Virus record (IMG/VR): IMGVR_UViG_3300017740_000079
Span: 1-24,619 of that record
Source: a virus
Reading direction: 5' to 3' (one strand)
Length of the DNA: 24,619 bases
In this document: one piece after another, positions 1 through 6,609 of the stretch
Layout: each line of letters opens with the position of its first letter
Position numbering within the stretch: the first letter of the stretch is position 1
Made by a program: the position numbers and the translations under genes
Notes under the pieces: generated by a model
What the model was told of the DNA's origin: nothing
What the model saw: only the letters and a program-made list of their open reading frames with translations
The model's database searches: none

Positions 1-7
1 CTTTAGC

Positions 8-46
8 TTTATTATATAGGGTATAAACAACCCTTTGTGAACCCTT
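8..46 (-). promoter_or_regulatory. Left copy of a repeated 39-bp promoter/operator-like element
   Basis: The plus strand reads TTTATTATATAGGGTA, six bases, ACCCTT, five bases, ACCCTT. The same arrangement, with the same spacing, is found at 21062-21100. On the minus strand it gives two AAGGGT half-sites exactly 11 bp apart (one helical turn), then TACCC and a TATAAT-like sequence. It lies just downstream of the last gene of the presumed lysis cassette, so if it is a promoter it would drive genes beyond the left edge of the window. In this copy the inner ACCCTT can also pair with AAGGGT at 51-56, giving a third, inverted half-site. The function is inferred; the repeat is directly visible. Confidence 0.5.
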
Positions 47-57
47 TGGCAAGGGTT
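40..57 (-). terminator. Hairpin directly after the lysis cassette
   Basis: AACCCTT at 40-46 and AAGGGTT at 51-57 form a 7-bp stem with a TGGC loop, starting three bases beyond the stop codon of the DUF5675-type gene. There is no T run after it on the minus strand, so it is not a textbook intrinsic terminator. It may act as an RNA 3' end stabiliser or be part of the operator element that overlaps it. Confidence 0.3.
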
Positions 58-59
58 AA

Positions 60-542
60 TTAATTATTAGTAAAGCTGTCTATATGTATATATTCTATAA
101 ACACTTTCTCTCCTTTTTCTAAAGCATCTAAAATTGGAGGATAAATTCTTTTATAAGCCTGTGAAGATTTGCCTATAAATCCATTAGAAATTAATCCGTT
201 ATTTTCTTGATTGTCGCCAACGAGTAAACAGCCTGAAGTATGTTCATCAGTATTGCCACAATGTATGAGAATATGCTCAAAATTAGGAACATCAACGATA
301 TGCAACATACCATTATGTATATTAGAAAATCTTTCGCTATATTTTTTATGAAATCCACCCTCTTTTCTTAATTTAATTTCGTAACACCCATAAGGTATCA
401 TAGTTTCTCCTTTTACCTTACTTACCCTATACTCATCTTCTAGCGTATAACAAAGAAAGTCATAGCCATTTGTAGTCTTTTGCAATAACATTCCGTTAGT
501 GCTATCATTTTGTAAATTATATCTTAATACAACTAATTCCAT
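60..542 (-). CDS. DUF5675-type protein, candidate cell-wall-active lysis protein
   Basis: This 160-residue protein resembles the DUF5675 family, frequent in Bacteroidota phages and often placed next to lysis genes. Visible hallmarks are the early motif LEDEYR (35-40), then GETMIPYG (45-52), GGFHKKY (62-68) and a strongly conserved-looking segment IHCGNTDEHTSGCLLVG (93-109). That segment has a His and a Ser-Gly-Cys in an arrangement reminiscent of the L,D-transpeptidase active site, so action on peptidoglycan is possible, but this is inference. There is no signal peptide, so a holin would be needed for export. The ATG at 542 overlaps the stop of the upstream gene as TAATG; a TTG two codons earlier is a worse start. 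It is the last gene of the cassette. Confidence 0.7.
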   Translation of the reverse strand: MELVVLRYNLQNDSTNGMLLQKTTNGYDFLCYTLEDEYRVSKVKGETMIPYGCYEIKLRKEGGFHKKYSERFSNIHNGMLHIVDVPNFEHILIHCGNTDEHTSGCLLVGDNQENNGLISNGFIGKSSQAYKRIYPPILDALEKGEKVFIEYIHIDSFTNN

Positions 543-763
543 TACCAAGCCTTGTTTTTATTAACTTTGATTTTGCCGTGTTCTGAATGATTGTGATTAC
601 ACCACTTGCAGTCCTGATGAAATGTTTGTATTTCTATTTGTTGTATTCTGTAATCTACAAGCTGACTATCTTTATCCAACCTATAAAGCGTAGAGCCACA
701 CCAACAAAGCAAAGCAATACTTATTGCCTGTATTACATTGTTTAAATTTAACTCTAATTTCAT
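542..763 (-). CDS. Small membrane-anchored protein with a Cys/His cluster
   Basis: This 73-residue protein has one hydrophobic segment near the N-terminus (about residues 10-26, VIQAISIALLCWCGSTL), then a polar region ending in a compact Cys/His cluster, CKWCNHNHSEHG (52-63). The CxxC followed by three His could bind a metal ion. The single membrane span and its place between a holin-like gene and the DUF5675 gene suggest a lysis role, for example a spanin-like or holin-accessory protein, but no known family was recognised. The start ATG overlaps the stop of the upstream cysteine-rich gene (TAATG), and its own stop overlaps the next start in the same way. Confidence 0.6.
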   Translation of the reverse strand: MKLELNLNNVIQAISIALLCWCGSTLYRLDKDSQLVDYRIQQIEIQTFHQDCKWCNHNHSEHGKIKVNKNKAW

Positions 764-942
764 TAGCTACCACAATTTTCGCAATCTTCTTGGTTCTCGA
801 TATTGCAAGTTGGTTGTTCTTCTTCTTCTAATACGTTTATCCACGCATCAAAACCATTAACAACAGTTTCAGCAGTTTCAGCAGTTTCAGCAGACTTTGC
901 ACAATTACACTTTTTTAAATTTTTATTGCAATTACAATTCAT
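763..942 (-). CDS. Cysteine-rich 59-residue protein with AET repeats
   Basis: This 59-residue reading frame holds seven cysteines, four in the N-terminal NCNCNKNLKKCNC segment (2-14) and three near the C-terminus (46, 54, 57). Between them are three tandem Ala-Glu-Thr triplets encoded by a perfect 9-bp repeat at 865-891. The ATG at 942 overlaps the upstream stop codon (ATGA), and the stop at 763-765 overlaps the next start (TAATG). This exact fit between neighbours is the main evidence that it is real. There is no membrane segment. Paired Cys clusters suggest metal binding or disulfides. No family is recognised and no function is claimed. Confidence 0.6.
   Translation of the reverse strand: MNCNCNKNLKKCNCAKSAETAETAETVVNGFDAWINVLEEEEQPTCNIENQEDCENCGS
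865..891. repeat. Three tandem 9-bp repeats inside the cysteine-rich gene
   Basis: The unit AGTTTCAGC occurs three times without mismatch and encodes Ala-Glu-Thr three times on the minus strand. Its core CAGTTTCAG is the same 9-mer that lies inside the four 11-bp repeats at 23579-23622. Confidence 0.85.
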
Positions 943-1151
943 TTTTCTTTATCTTTTATAAATTCTAAAATAATATTTAATTTTTCTTTAACATCATTCA
1001 TTTGCTGATGCAAAACTTCGTGCCTTTTTTCAAAACCTACTTTTACTTCTTTAATACTAAAAAAAGTAAATTGATATAAAGCGTATAAAGAGCCTATTAA
1101 TAAAACCATAGACAAACCATACTGCTGTATTAATTCAAATATTTGTTCCAT
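939..1151 (-). CDS. Holin-like small membrane protein
   Basis: This 70-residue protein has a short N-terminal amphipathic stretch, one membrane span (about residues 13-30, LSMVLLIGSLYALYQFTF) and a charged helical C-terminal half likely to form a coiled coil, ending in lysines. The layout resembles BhlA/UviB-type phage holins, which are single-span proteins with a charged tail. In such a role it would oligomerise in the inner membrane and permit lysis. The ATG at 1151 follows the XhlA-like gene by 36 bp, and its TGA overlaps the next ATG. The family assignment rests on topology and context only. Confidence 0.5.
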   Translation of the reverse strand: MEQIFELIQQYGLSMVLLIGSLYALYQFTFFSIKEVKVGFEKRHEVLHQQMNDVKEKLNIILEFIKDKEK

Positions 1152-1187
1152 ATTTTTTTTGCGTTTGTAATTGTTATTTTTTTATTT

Positions 1188-1427
1188 TTACACTTTAAAA
1201 AGAAGACTAACAATAGCGGTAATAACAATGATGTATAAAGACCACATAGCCCTGCTTATTAATTTTCTAGCTTGTGTATTTTGATTTACACGAGAAACTA
1301 CACCAACATCAGGGTCAAGAAGTTTCTTAGTTAGGTTGTCTAGCTTAGCATCTACCCCCCCTAGTTTATCTTCCATTGATTCCATTTTCTGTTTCATTAG
1401 TGCTATTTCTTGTGCTGTTGATGCCAT
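1188..1427 (-). CDS. XhlA-like coiled-coil membrane protein
   Basis: This 79-residue protein has an N-terminal coiled coil (about 1-40, with repeated Lys/Met/Leu heptads such as IALMKQKMESMEDKLGGVDA) and a C-terminal membrane span (about 59-77, AMWSLYIIVITAIVSLLFK). This is the layout of the haemolysin XhlA family, small membrane-associated proteins that work with holins in phage and defective-prophage lysis. It is the first gene of the presumed lysis cassette, two bases after the virion appendage gene. The arrangement fits, but the sequence match is by architecture, so an unrelated membrane-tethered coiled coil is possible. Confidence 0.5.
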   Translation of the reverse strand: MASTAQEIALMKQKMESMEDKLGGVDAKLDNLTKKLLDPDVGVVSRVNQNTQARKLISRAMWSLYIIVITAIVSLLFKV

Positions 1428-1429
1428 AT

Positions 1430-2047
1430 TTAATCGTTATATACAACCTCTATTGTTGAGTTAAATCTAACAACAGTTGATGCTGCTGCTGTTGGTTTTA
1501 GTGTTACTATTAAAATATCTCCTGCTGAAAAAGAAGACGAAGAACTCAAAGACCCTGTTCCAAAAACATTAGGTGTAGTATTTCCCTCTCCCGTTTCAGT
1601 TGCAGTATCTCCTAATTGAGTAAGAGTAAATCCTGAACTGCTTTCATCCGTTGGAGTTCCTTTGTAAATTCTAATTTCAACACTTCTACCGCTTGTTATT
1701 GCTATAACTCCTTGAAAAGCATTTACATAGCCATTTCTAATACAGTATAACTGTGAATGTGCAACTGCTTCTTGTGCATCAGAAAGTGTTGTTCCTGATG
1801 AAAAATTTACAACAGTATCGAAAGAGTGTTGCGTACCACTAGCGTAAGTAGGTGCAAACTCACTTGATGCGGATTTACTCATAAAACCACCAACCCTTAC
1901 AAATTGGCTACGTCTTAAATTATCGTCAGCCCAAATTAAATCATTGCTTCCATCTTTTGTTAAAACGGTATTAGCTGAAGCCGAACTAAAATCTTTAGGA
2001 ACGTGAAGCTGACTATTGTCTAGTCCACTATGCTCATTACTTGCCAT
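1430..2047 (-). CDS. Virion appendage or tail-fibre-type protein
   Basis: This 205-residue protein begins with a segment (ASNEHSGLDNSQLHVPKDFS, 2-21) of a kind seen at the N-terminus of many short Bacteroidota phage virion proteins, where it probably docks the protein on the particle. The rest is rich in Ser, Thr, Gly and alternating hydrophobic residues, typical of beta-structured fibres or tip proteins, with a Ser-rich loop near 168-174. It lies at the end of the head gene block, next to the lysis genes, a common place for appendage proteins. A receptor-binding role is inferred, not shown. Confidence 0.55.
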   Translation of the reverse strand: MASNEHSGLDNSQLHVPKDFSSASANTVLTKDGSNDLIWADDNLRRSQFVRVGGFMSKSASSEFAPTYASGTQHSFDTVVNFSSGTTLSDAQEAVAHSQLYCIRNGYVNAFQGVIAITSGRSVEIRIYKGTPTDESSSGFTLTQLGDTATETGEGNTTPNVFGTGSLSSSSSFSAGDILIVTLKPTAAASTVVRFNSTIEVVYND

Positions 2048-2053
2048 ATCTTA

Positions 2054-2515
2054 CTACTTTTTGTTTCTATCGTAAGCCCAATTTTTCAAAGCAATGTAAT
2101 TTTTAGAGTATGGGCAATCTTTACTCACGTTTTTGCCTTGTGGTTGTTTTATAGCTCTTGCTATATACGCAATAGCTTTTCTAGCTTCGGTTGCGTTTGC
2201 AGAAGTCCAATCAGCTTTCTTCTTAGAGAGTAATGTTAGATTTCTGTTTATTGCGGTTCTACCTATACTAGCTTTCTTGCTACACTCAGTTTCAGACCAT
2301 CTCTTTAATTCAGAGTAGCTCATATTAACAGACGACTTGTATTCCGTATATGTTTCGTCTATTTCTTCTTGTGAAAAGTTGTAAGGCTCAGGGTGTTCCC
2401 TACCACACATCCAATTTCCGTCAGGCATTTGATGCTCATATCCATCAGGACAGTCATCATTTTTTCTTACATTTTGATTAAATATTTGCTTTATGTAATA
2501 TATTACACTATCCAT
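2054..2515 (-). CDS. Conserved phage protein with Cys motif, unknown role
   Basis: This 153-residue protein has an N-terminal segment CPDGYEHQMPDGNWMCG (22-38) with two cysteines that could form a small metal site or disulfide. A basic helical C-terminal region follows, with the pattern GRTAINRNLTLLSKKKADWT and ending in SKNYIALKNWAYD. Similar C-terminal blocks seem to recur in phage structural gene clusters, but I cannot name the family with certainty. It overlaps the connector gene by TAATG and precedes the appendage gene by six bases, so it is co-expressed with head genes and is probably a minor virion or head assembly protein. Confidence 0.5.
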   Translation of the reverse strand: MDSVIYYIKQIFNQNVRKNDDCPDGYEHQMPDGNWMCGREHPEPYNFSQEEIDETYTEYKSSVNMSYSELKRWSETECSKKASIGRTAINRNLTLLSKKKADWTSANATEARKAIAYIARAIKQPQGKNVSKDCPYSKNYIALKNWAYDRNKK

Positions 2516-3042
2516 TAGTAAAAAATTATACCGTTTAACTTACTAGCTATATCTTGATCAGGCATAGAGCTATCCCCATCTGTTCCATATAAAGGAAACT
2601 TATTTACTTGGTCTTCGTGAGTTATAAAAGCAATCATATCATCAAGAAAAACTTTAGCTTTTCTAAAAGTATCAGACTTCATCTGATTAAATTGCTCTAC
2701 GTTTGCAGGACTGCTAAACTCCGAAATATTTACAACTAAACCTGCTGAGGTTGTATTGTACTGTATCTCATTCATAACCTCAAAACGAGTAAACCAATAT
2801 AAAGCAGGTTTTAGATAATGCGTCATAAGTGCCTGATTATCAGTAGTTAGTGTGCTGTTATGATTTTGTATTTTTAATTCTTCGTAGAAGTCCAAACCAA
2901 GCTCAGGCTTAATGTGTGCAAGTTCAGCAATATCTAAAATACTATCAGATATAAGTGCTGTATCAGTAGCCTGATTAGTAAAAGCATTTGCTATTACCTC
3001 TGATGCTGTTACAAAATTATTGTACTGTCTTACATTTGCCAT
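2515..3042 (-). CDS. Head-tail connector protein (DUF6712-like)
   Basis: This 175-residue, mostly helical protein directly follows the portal gene with one base between them. Its central motif LKPALYWFTRFEVMNEIQYN (76-95) and the later segment with Lys-rich helices and a hydrophobic end (LNGIIFY) resemble the DUF6712-type proteins found beside portal genes in Bacteroidota phages. These are thought to be adaptor proteins that bind below the portal ring and prepare it for tail joining, similar to HK97 gp6. The assignment combines recalled sequence style with location and is moderately secure. Confidence 0.55.
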   Translation of the reverse strand: MANVRQYNNFVTASEVIANAFTNQATDTALISDSILDIAELAHIKPELGLDFYEELKIQNHNSTLTTDNQALMTHYLKPALYWFTRFEVMNEIQYNTTSAGLVVNISEFSSPANVEQFNQMKSDTFRKAKVFLDDMIAFITHEDQVNKFPLYGTDGDSSMPDQDIASKLNGIIFY

Positions 3043-3043
3043 A

Positions 3044-4339
3044 TTAACTTACGTTTGTTGTTGTTGTTTTTTCTACTCTAATTAACTGTCTGTCTGAAAT
3101 CAATAGTTCCCCGTCTTCAATATTAGGTAAGTCTTTGTTAAGCATTGCTCTTTGCTCATTAACAGTAAGAACTTGTTTAGGGTCTATGTCAGCTAAGAAT
3201 GAAATAGGTGGTTCATAAACAACAGATAAGTCCGAAGTGTCTATGCCTAATTCCCTGTTTATAACGCTTTTTATAGGAGAAAGAAGCATGTTAGTAGTAT
3301 CTCTAATAACCGTACTCATCGCCAAGTCATAAGCAATTCTTATTTCGCTACCTGTATTATTCATCTTTCCTGATGAAACGATACCACTCAAAGCAGGTTG
3401 CCACCTATGAGCAGTAATTATGTTTTGGTCTGTTAATTTCTGTAAATCTAAGAAATCTCCATCCTCCTTGTTGTTTAAAATTTGAACGTCTGTGCTATTT
3501 GCATCATCTCCATTCTTTACTAAGAAAAGTATCTTAGAGTTATTACCACTACCCGTAAGAGTGTCTTTAGCAGTTTCAACAAACTTCTCTGCTTCAGCTT
3601 CGCCAAAATCTCCATTTACAGTAACAATAGCAGATGGGCTAAATCCGTTTTTAAAAGCTGTGTGATTGTATTTACCAATCTCATAGTCTATCGCTATATG
3701 TTCCAATGCAGCAACGTAATCAGGCAATCCGTAAAAGTTAAATGTACTCTCGTAGTCCTTGTAATGTATTATAAATCTACTTGCCGATATGTTAGGATAT
3801 ATAGGTATTCTTTGTGTTTTTTGTTTAGTTCTCTTGTAGTTAGACCAATCAGGATTAAAGTAAACGTGAGTTTTACTTTTTGATAGTCTTGCAGTAGAAG
3901 CATCCTTATGATAAAAATTAATACCACCATCGTAAACAACCCCCTCTAAGAAAGCATTACCATAAGTATAGTAGTCGTCTGCTAATTTCTTAAAACAGTC
4001 CTTTAAACTCTCTCCATTTGCGTTTACATCTTCTATAAAGCCTTTAAGTTCTTCATTTTCAGTTGTAAAACCTGCACCTGTTGTAAAAGTTGTTTTTTGT
4101 GCTAATACAGAACGATGAGTTGAAGATTGTCTTTTTAACTCAGCAAGATATTGTGGAAACAAATTGTCTTTACCAAATGGCATCCAATCTTCTCTTAGTC
4201 TATCTAAATCTTTTACCTCAGAAGAAACCTGCGGAGTAGAAAGATTAACAAAAGCGTACTTAGCACCGAAACTACTCTTTATCTGAGGATTTGCTTTTTG
4301 CTTTTTTTGCTTTTGAGTTTGTTTTTTTTGATTCTGCAT
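3044..4339 (-). CDS. Portal protein
   Basis: This 431-residue protein has the features of an HK97-type portal: a WMPFGKDNLFPQYL segment (52-65), a long helical and beta middle with FKNGFSPSAIV (230-240), and a C-terminal stem region including AHRWQPALSGI and the conserved-looking MNNTGSEIRIAYDLAM, which in Bacteroidota portals lines the channel. It would form the dodecameric ring at one head vertex through which DNA is packaged by the terminase. The N-terminus is a Lys/Gln low-complexity tail overlapping the end of the upstream gene by 68 bp in another frame. Unusually, it lies after the capsid gene, not next to the terminase. Confidence 0.85.
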   Translation of the reverse strand: MQNQKKQTQKQKKQKANPQIKSSFGAKYAFVNLSTPQVSSEVKDLDRLREDWMPFGKDNLFPQYLAELKRQSSTHRSVLAQKTTFTTGAGFTTENEELKGFIEDVNANGESLKDCFKKLADDYYTYGNAFLEGVVYDGGINFYHKDASTARLSKSKTHVYFNPDWSNYKRTKQKTQRIPIYPNISASRFIIHYKDYESTFNFYGLPDYVAALEHIAIDYEIGKYNHTAFKNGFSPSAIVTVNGDFGEAEAEKFVETAKDTLTGSGNNSKILFLVKNGDDANSTDVQILNNKEDGDFLDLQKLTDQNIITAHRWQPALSGIVSSGKMNNTGSEIRIAYDLAMSTVIRDTTNMLLSPIKSVINRELGIDTSDLSVVYEPPISFLADIDPKQVLTVNEQRAMLNKDLPNIEDGELLISDRQLIRVEKTTTTNVS

Positions 4340-4472
4340 CTTCTACTTTGGTTACAAAATTAGTAAATCCCAAGTCATAAACTTTTTTAAGTTCTTCTTG
4401 GGTTGCTTTAGACCAACTAACTTTAAAATCATTAAAGAATGTTGTTCCTTTGTTTAAATTGGATTTATACAT
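4272..4472 (-). CDS. Small protein overlapping the portal gene
   Basis: This 66-residue protein has a folded-looking N-terminal part with the motif ATQEELKKVYDLGFTNFV (23-40) and a lysine/serine-rich disordered tail. Short proteins of this style accompany capsid or portal genes in Bacteroidota phages; no function is known to me. The last 68 bp overlap the portal start in a different frame, so the Lys-rich tail and the Lys/Gln-rich portal N-terminus are encoded by the same A-rich DNA. It is the first gene after a strong intrinsic terminator, and TATATTTA lies four bases before its ATG, suggesting that a new transcript starts here. Confidence 0.6.
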   Translation of the reverse strand: MYKSNLNKGTTFFNDFKVSWSKATQEELKKVYDLGFTNFVTKVEDAESKKTNSKAKKAKSKSSDKE

Positions 4473-4486
4473 ATTGTAAATATAAT

Positions 4487-4531
4487 AAAAAGGGAGTAAA
4501 GTGCAAAAAAATACACTCTACACTCCCTTTT
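4487..4531 (-). terminator. Intrinsic terminator after the tail tube gene
   Basis: AAAAGGGAGT (4488-4497) pairs perfectly with ACTCCCTTTT (4522-4531), and the stem can extend inward past a small bulge (AAAGTG with CACTCT). On the minus strand the stem ends in a T-rich stretch (TTTTTATTATATTT). It stands between the probable tail tube gene and the 66-residue/portal unit, separating the highly expressed capsid and tube genes from the portal genes. Confidence 0.75.
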
Positions 4532-4540
4532 AGTTAATTA

Positions 4541-5104
4541 TTATGATAAAGTTGCAGTTCCCGCAGAAGTATCAAGTGTGATAGTGTTAGCACATACTCT
4601 TGGTAGTTCTCCTGATTGAGCAGTAATAGTTACTGTCAAGCCATTTTCATCTCCTAAAGCAGCACCCGTACCACCCTCTATTGCAGAAAGTCTTGCTCTC
4701 ATTTGAACATTACCTAGCGTACTGTCTTCAAGACCAAAAGCCTTAGACATACCTAATGTAAACTTATTAGTATCATATCCTTGTCCTACAACAACTATAT
4801 CTTGGTCTTTTAATGTTTCTAAAGCTCTCAAGTGAGCAGAAGAACAGTTAGGAACGTAGAATGAAACCGTGTGTTCAAACATAATTGTTCCCCCCTCTTT
4901 AGAACCACTTGTAGCCAAAGAACCTGTACCTTGTTTAAGGTCAAAAAGCTCTAAAGCAGAAGCAGCAGTATAAGAAACGGTATGAGCATCAGCATCTACA
5001 AATACCATTGCAGAAGCATCTGATAAAAGACCTATTGCAATGTATTGCAGTCCACCTCTAACCTCTAAGTCAGAATGTGCTATGCTTAAATTTTCTATTG
5101 CCAT
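4541..5104 (-). CDS. Probable major tail tube protein
   Basis: This 187-residue protein follows the major capsid gene. It is beta-rich, with the stretch LRALETLKDQDIVVVGQGYD (93-112), followed by LEDSTLGNVQMRARLSAIEG and a C-terminal DENGLTVTITAQSG. This organisation of small beta protein, a Gly/Asp turn and a final Leu-Thr-rich strand is typical of the tail tube proteins of Bacteroidota siphophages. If so, many copies stack into the tail tube around the tape measure. It has its own hairpins on both sides, consistent with separate and strong expression. A head decoration protein is the main alternative. Confidence 0.5.
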   Translation of the reverse strand: MAIENLSIAHSDLEVRGGLQYIAIGLLSDASAMVFVDADAHTVSYTAASALELFDLKQGTGSLATSGSKEGGTIMFEHTVSFYVPNCSSAHLRALETLKDQDIVVVGQGYDTNKFTLGMSKAFGLEDSTLGNVQMRARLSAIEGGTGAALGDENGLTVTITAQSGELPRVCANTITLDTSAGTATLS

Positions 5105-5133
5105 TTTATTATTATTTAAAAGTTAAAAATTAC

Positions 5134-5153
5134 GGGGGAGTATTTCATCCCCC
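5134..5153 (-). terminator. G/C-tract hairpin between capsid and tail tube genes
   Basis: GGGGGA (5134-5139) pairs with TCCCCC (5148-5153) around an eight-base loop, in the 63-bp gap after the capsid stop codon. On the minus strand it is followed by GTAATTTTTAAC, so a T run is present but offset by four bases. It could act as a leaky terminator or an RNA-stability element that sets the capsid to tube ratio. Confidence 0.5.
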
Positions 5154-5167
5154 ATTAATTATATTAA

Positions 5168-6199
5168 TTATGCTAAAGCATCAGCAGTATAAACAACAGC
5201 TAATTTAGCATCAGCTAAAGCTACACCACACATATAAGATACACGGAATCTGTAAGACTTGTTGTCTTGAGAATACCATTGTTCCATTGCACTTTCGCTA
5301 AAGTCAGTACCTACGATGATTGCATCACGAGTAGTCAATATAGCTCTGTGAGTTTCAACAGCAGCAGAAGCACCGTTAATAATAGCAAAGTCAGAAGCAA
5401 TAGCTACATCCCAATCTCTACGAACCATTACAGGAATACCTCTAAAAGTTAAGTTTGGAATACCGTTTACAAGTACAGAGTGTCCTGCCGCAGCATAACC
5501 CGTACCCTCTAAGTATTCAGTATATCTGTCGTAAATATCGCCTGATACAAAGAATACGTGATTTCCTGCACTTAATAATTCAGGAGTAGCAGCGTCATAC
5601 ATTGCTTGTAAGATTGTTACACCATCAGCAGCTTCGCCAAGAGCTTCTCCATCAGCAACACCCGCAATGTCAGTAACATCTAATTTTTGAGCAGCAGCTA
5701 AAGTATCTTTACATACTTCGAATATACCGTCATAAGAGTTGTAGTCTAAGTAATCTCCACCCGTTGTAAGAGCAGCGTTTCCTAAGAATAACTGTCTGTT
5801 AAAGTCAGCCTTGATTCCTTGTGCGATTAAGTCGATAAGTACATTCTTAACAGCAGTACCGTCAATGTTATCGAACTCAAAGTTACCTTTCATTAATTGA
5901 GCTTTTACTTTCCCGAATAGAGAGTTAGAGTAAAATTCAATTTCAGCTTCAACTCTTGCAGGAGTAATAGTAACACCTGAGAAAGTACCCGTAGTTTCTC
6001 CTGCGAAAGCACCTGCTGTAAAAGCCTTAGTAATTTTTGATAATGACCCTAAGTGGTCAATTTTTGTTACTCCCTTAATGTCAGGAAGAACATTCATATA
6101 CTCCATATAGTCTTGTCCTAAGAACAAAGGAGAAATAATGCTTTGGTTAGCATCCATCTGCGTAAACGCAGGTAAGTTGTTTGTATTTGGAAATGCCAT
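5168..6199 (-). CDS. Major capsid protein
   Basis: This 343-residue protein lies directly after the protease/scaffold gene and has the composition of an HK97-fold capsid protein: many Ala, Gly and Asp, no Cys clusters, an N-terminal arm, a long loop segment around FTAGAFAGETTGTFSGVTIT (60-79), a central helical region (120-140) and a C-terminal domain ending in a Val-rich strand. The segment RGIPVMVRRDWD (254-265) is typical of P-domain strands in such proteins. It would assemble into the icosahedral shell. It is followed by a G/C-tract hairpin, consistent with a high-level transcript. Identification rests on position and overall features. Confidence 0.75.
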   Translation of the reverse strand: MAFPNTNNLPAFTQMDANQSIISPLFLGQDYMEYMNVLPDIKGVTKIDHLGSLSKITKAFTAGAFAGETTGTFSGVTITPARVEAEIEFYSNSLFGKVKAQLMKGNFEFDNIDGTAVKNVLIDLIAQGIKADFNRQLFLGNAALTTGGDYLDYNSYDGIFEVCKDTLAAAQKLDVTDIAGVADGEALGEAADGVTILQAMYDAATPELLSAGNHVFFVSGDIYDRYTEYLEGTGYAAAGHSVLVNGIPNLTFRGIPVMVRRDWDVAIASDFAIINGASAAVETHRAILTTRDAIIVGTDFSESAMEQWYSQDNKSYRFRVSYMCGVALADAKLAVVYTADALA

Positions 6200-6228
6200 A
6201 ATACTAAAAGTTTAGTTAATTTATATTA

Positions 6229-6609
6229 TTATTTTAAAATTGATTTAGCAAAGCTATCCCACTCATTTACTACTGCTTCTTCAGTAACAATAGTAGGGTC
6301 GCTTTCAGCTTCAACAACAGTTTCAGTAGCTTCGCTTTTTGCTAGTTTAGCTTCTAATTCAGAATTCTTGTTAGTTAGTTCAGCAATAACGCTTTCTTTT
6401 TCTCCAACAAGACCTGCTAGTTCTTCTTTTTCTTCTCTTAAAGAGATAGCGTTATCTTCAAGTTCTTCTAACTTGTTTACTACTTCTTCATTGTCAGAAA
6501 AAAGAACTGAAACTTCTTTAGCAGGAGATGAAACTACATCCTCTCCTTTAACAGCGTTTAAGATTTCCTCTTTAACACCATTAAACCAAGTTTTTAATTC
6601 TTCGGTCAT
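6229..6609 (-). CDS. Possible nested scaffold from an internal start
   Basis: An in-frame ATG (codon 211 of the protease gene) sits at the junction between the protease and coiled-coil domains, preceded by the A-rich sequence CATTAAAA that suits Bacteroidota initiation. It would produce a 126-residue scaffold alone, as with the lambda C/Nu3 arrangement. The evidence is position and leader composition only. Confidence 0.3.
   Translation of the reverse strand: MTEELKTWFNGVKEEILNAVKGEDVVSSPAKEVSVLFSDNEEVVNKLEELEDNAISLREEKEELAGLVGEKESVIAELTNKNSELEAKLAKSEATETVVEAESDPTIVTEEAVVNEWDSFAKSILK

Noticed and set aside
4272-4472. Frameshift fusion of the 66-residue protein and the portal on a run of eight A
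   Set aside because: The portal frame is +1, not -1, relative to the upstream gene and the portal has its own good ATG.
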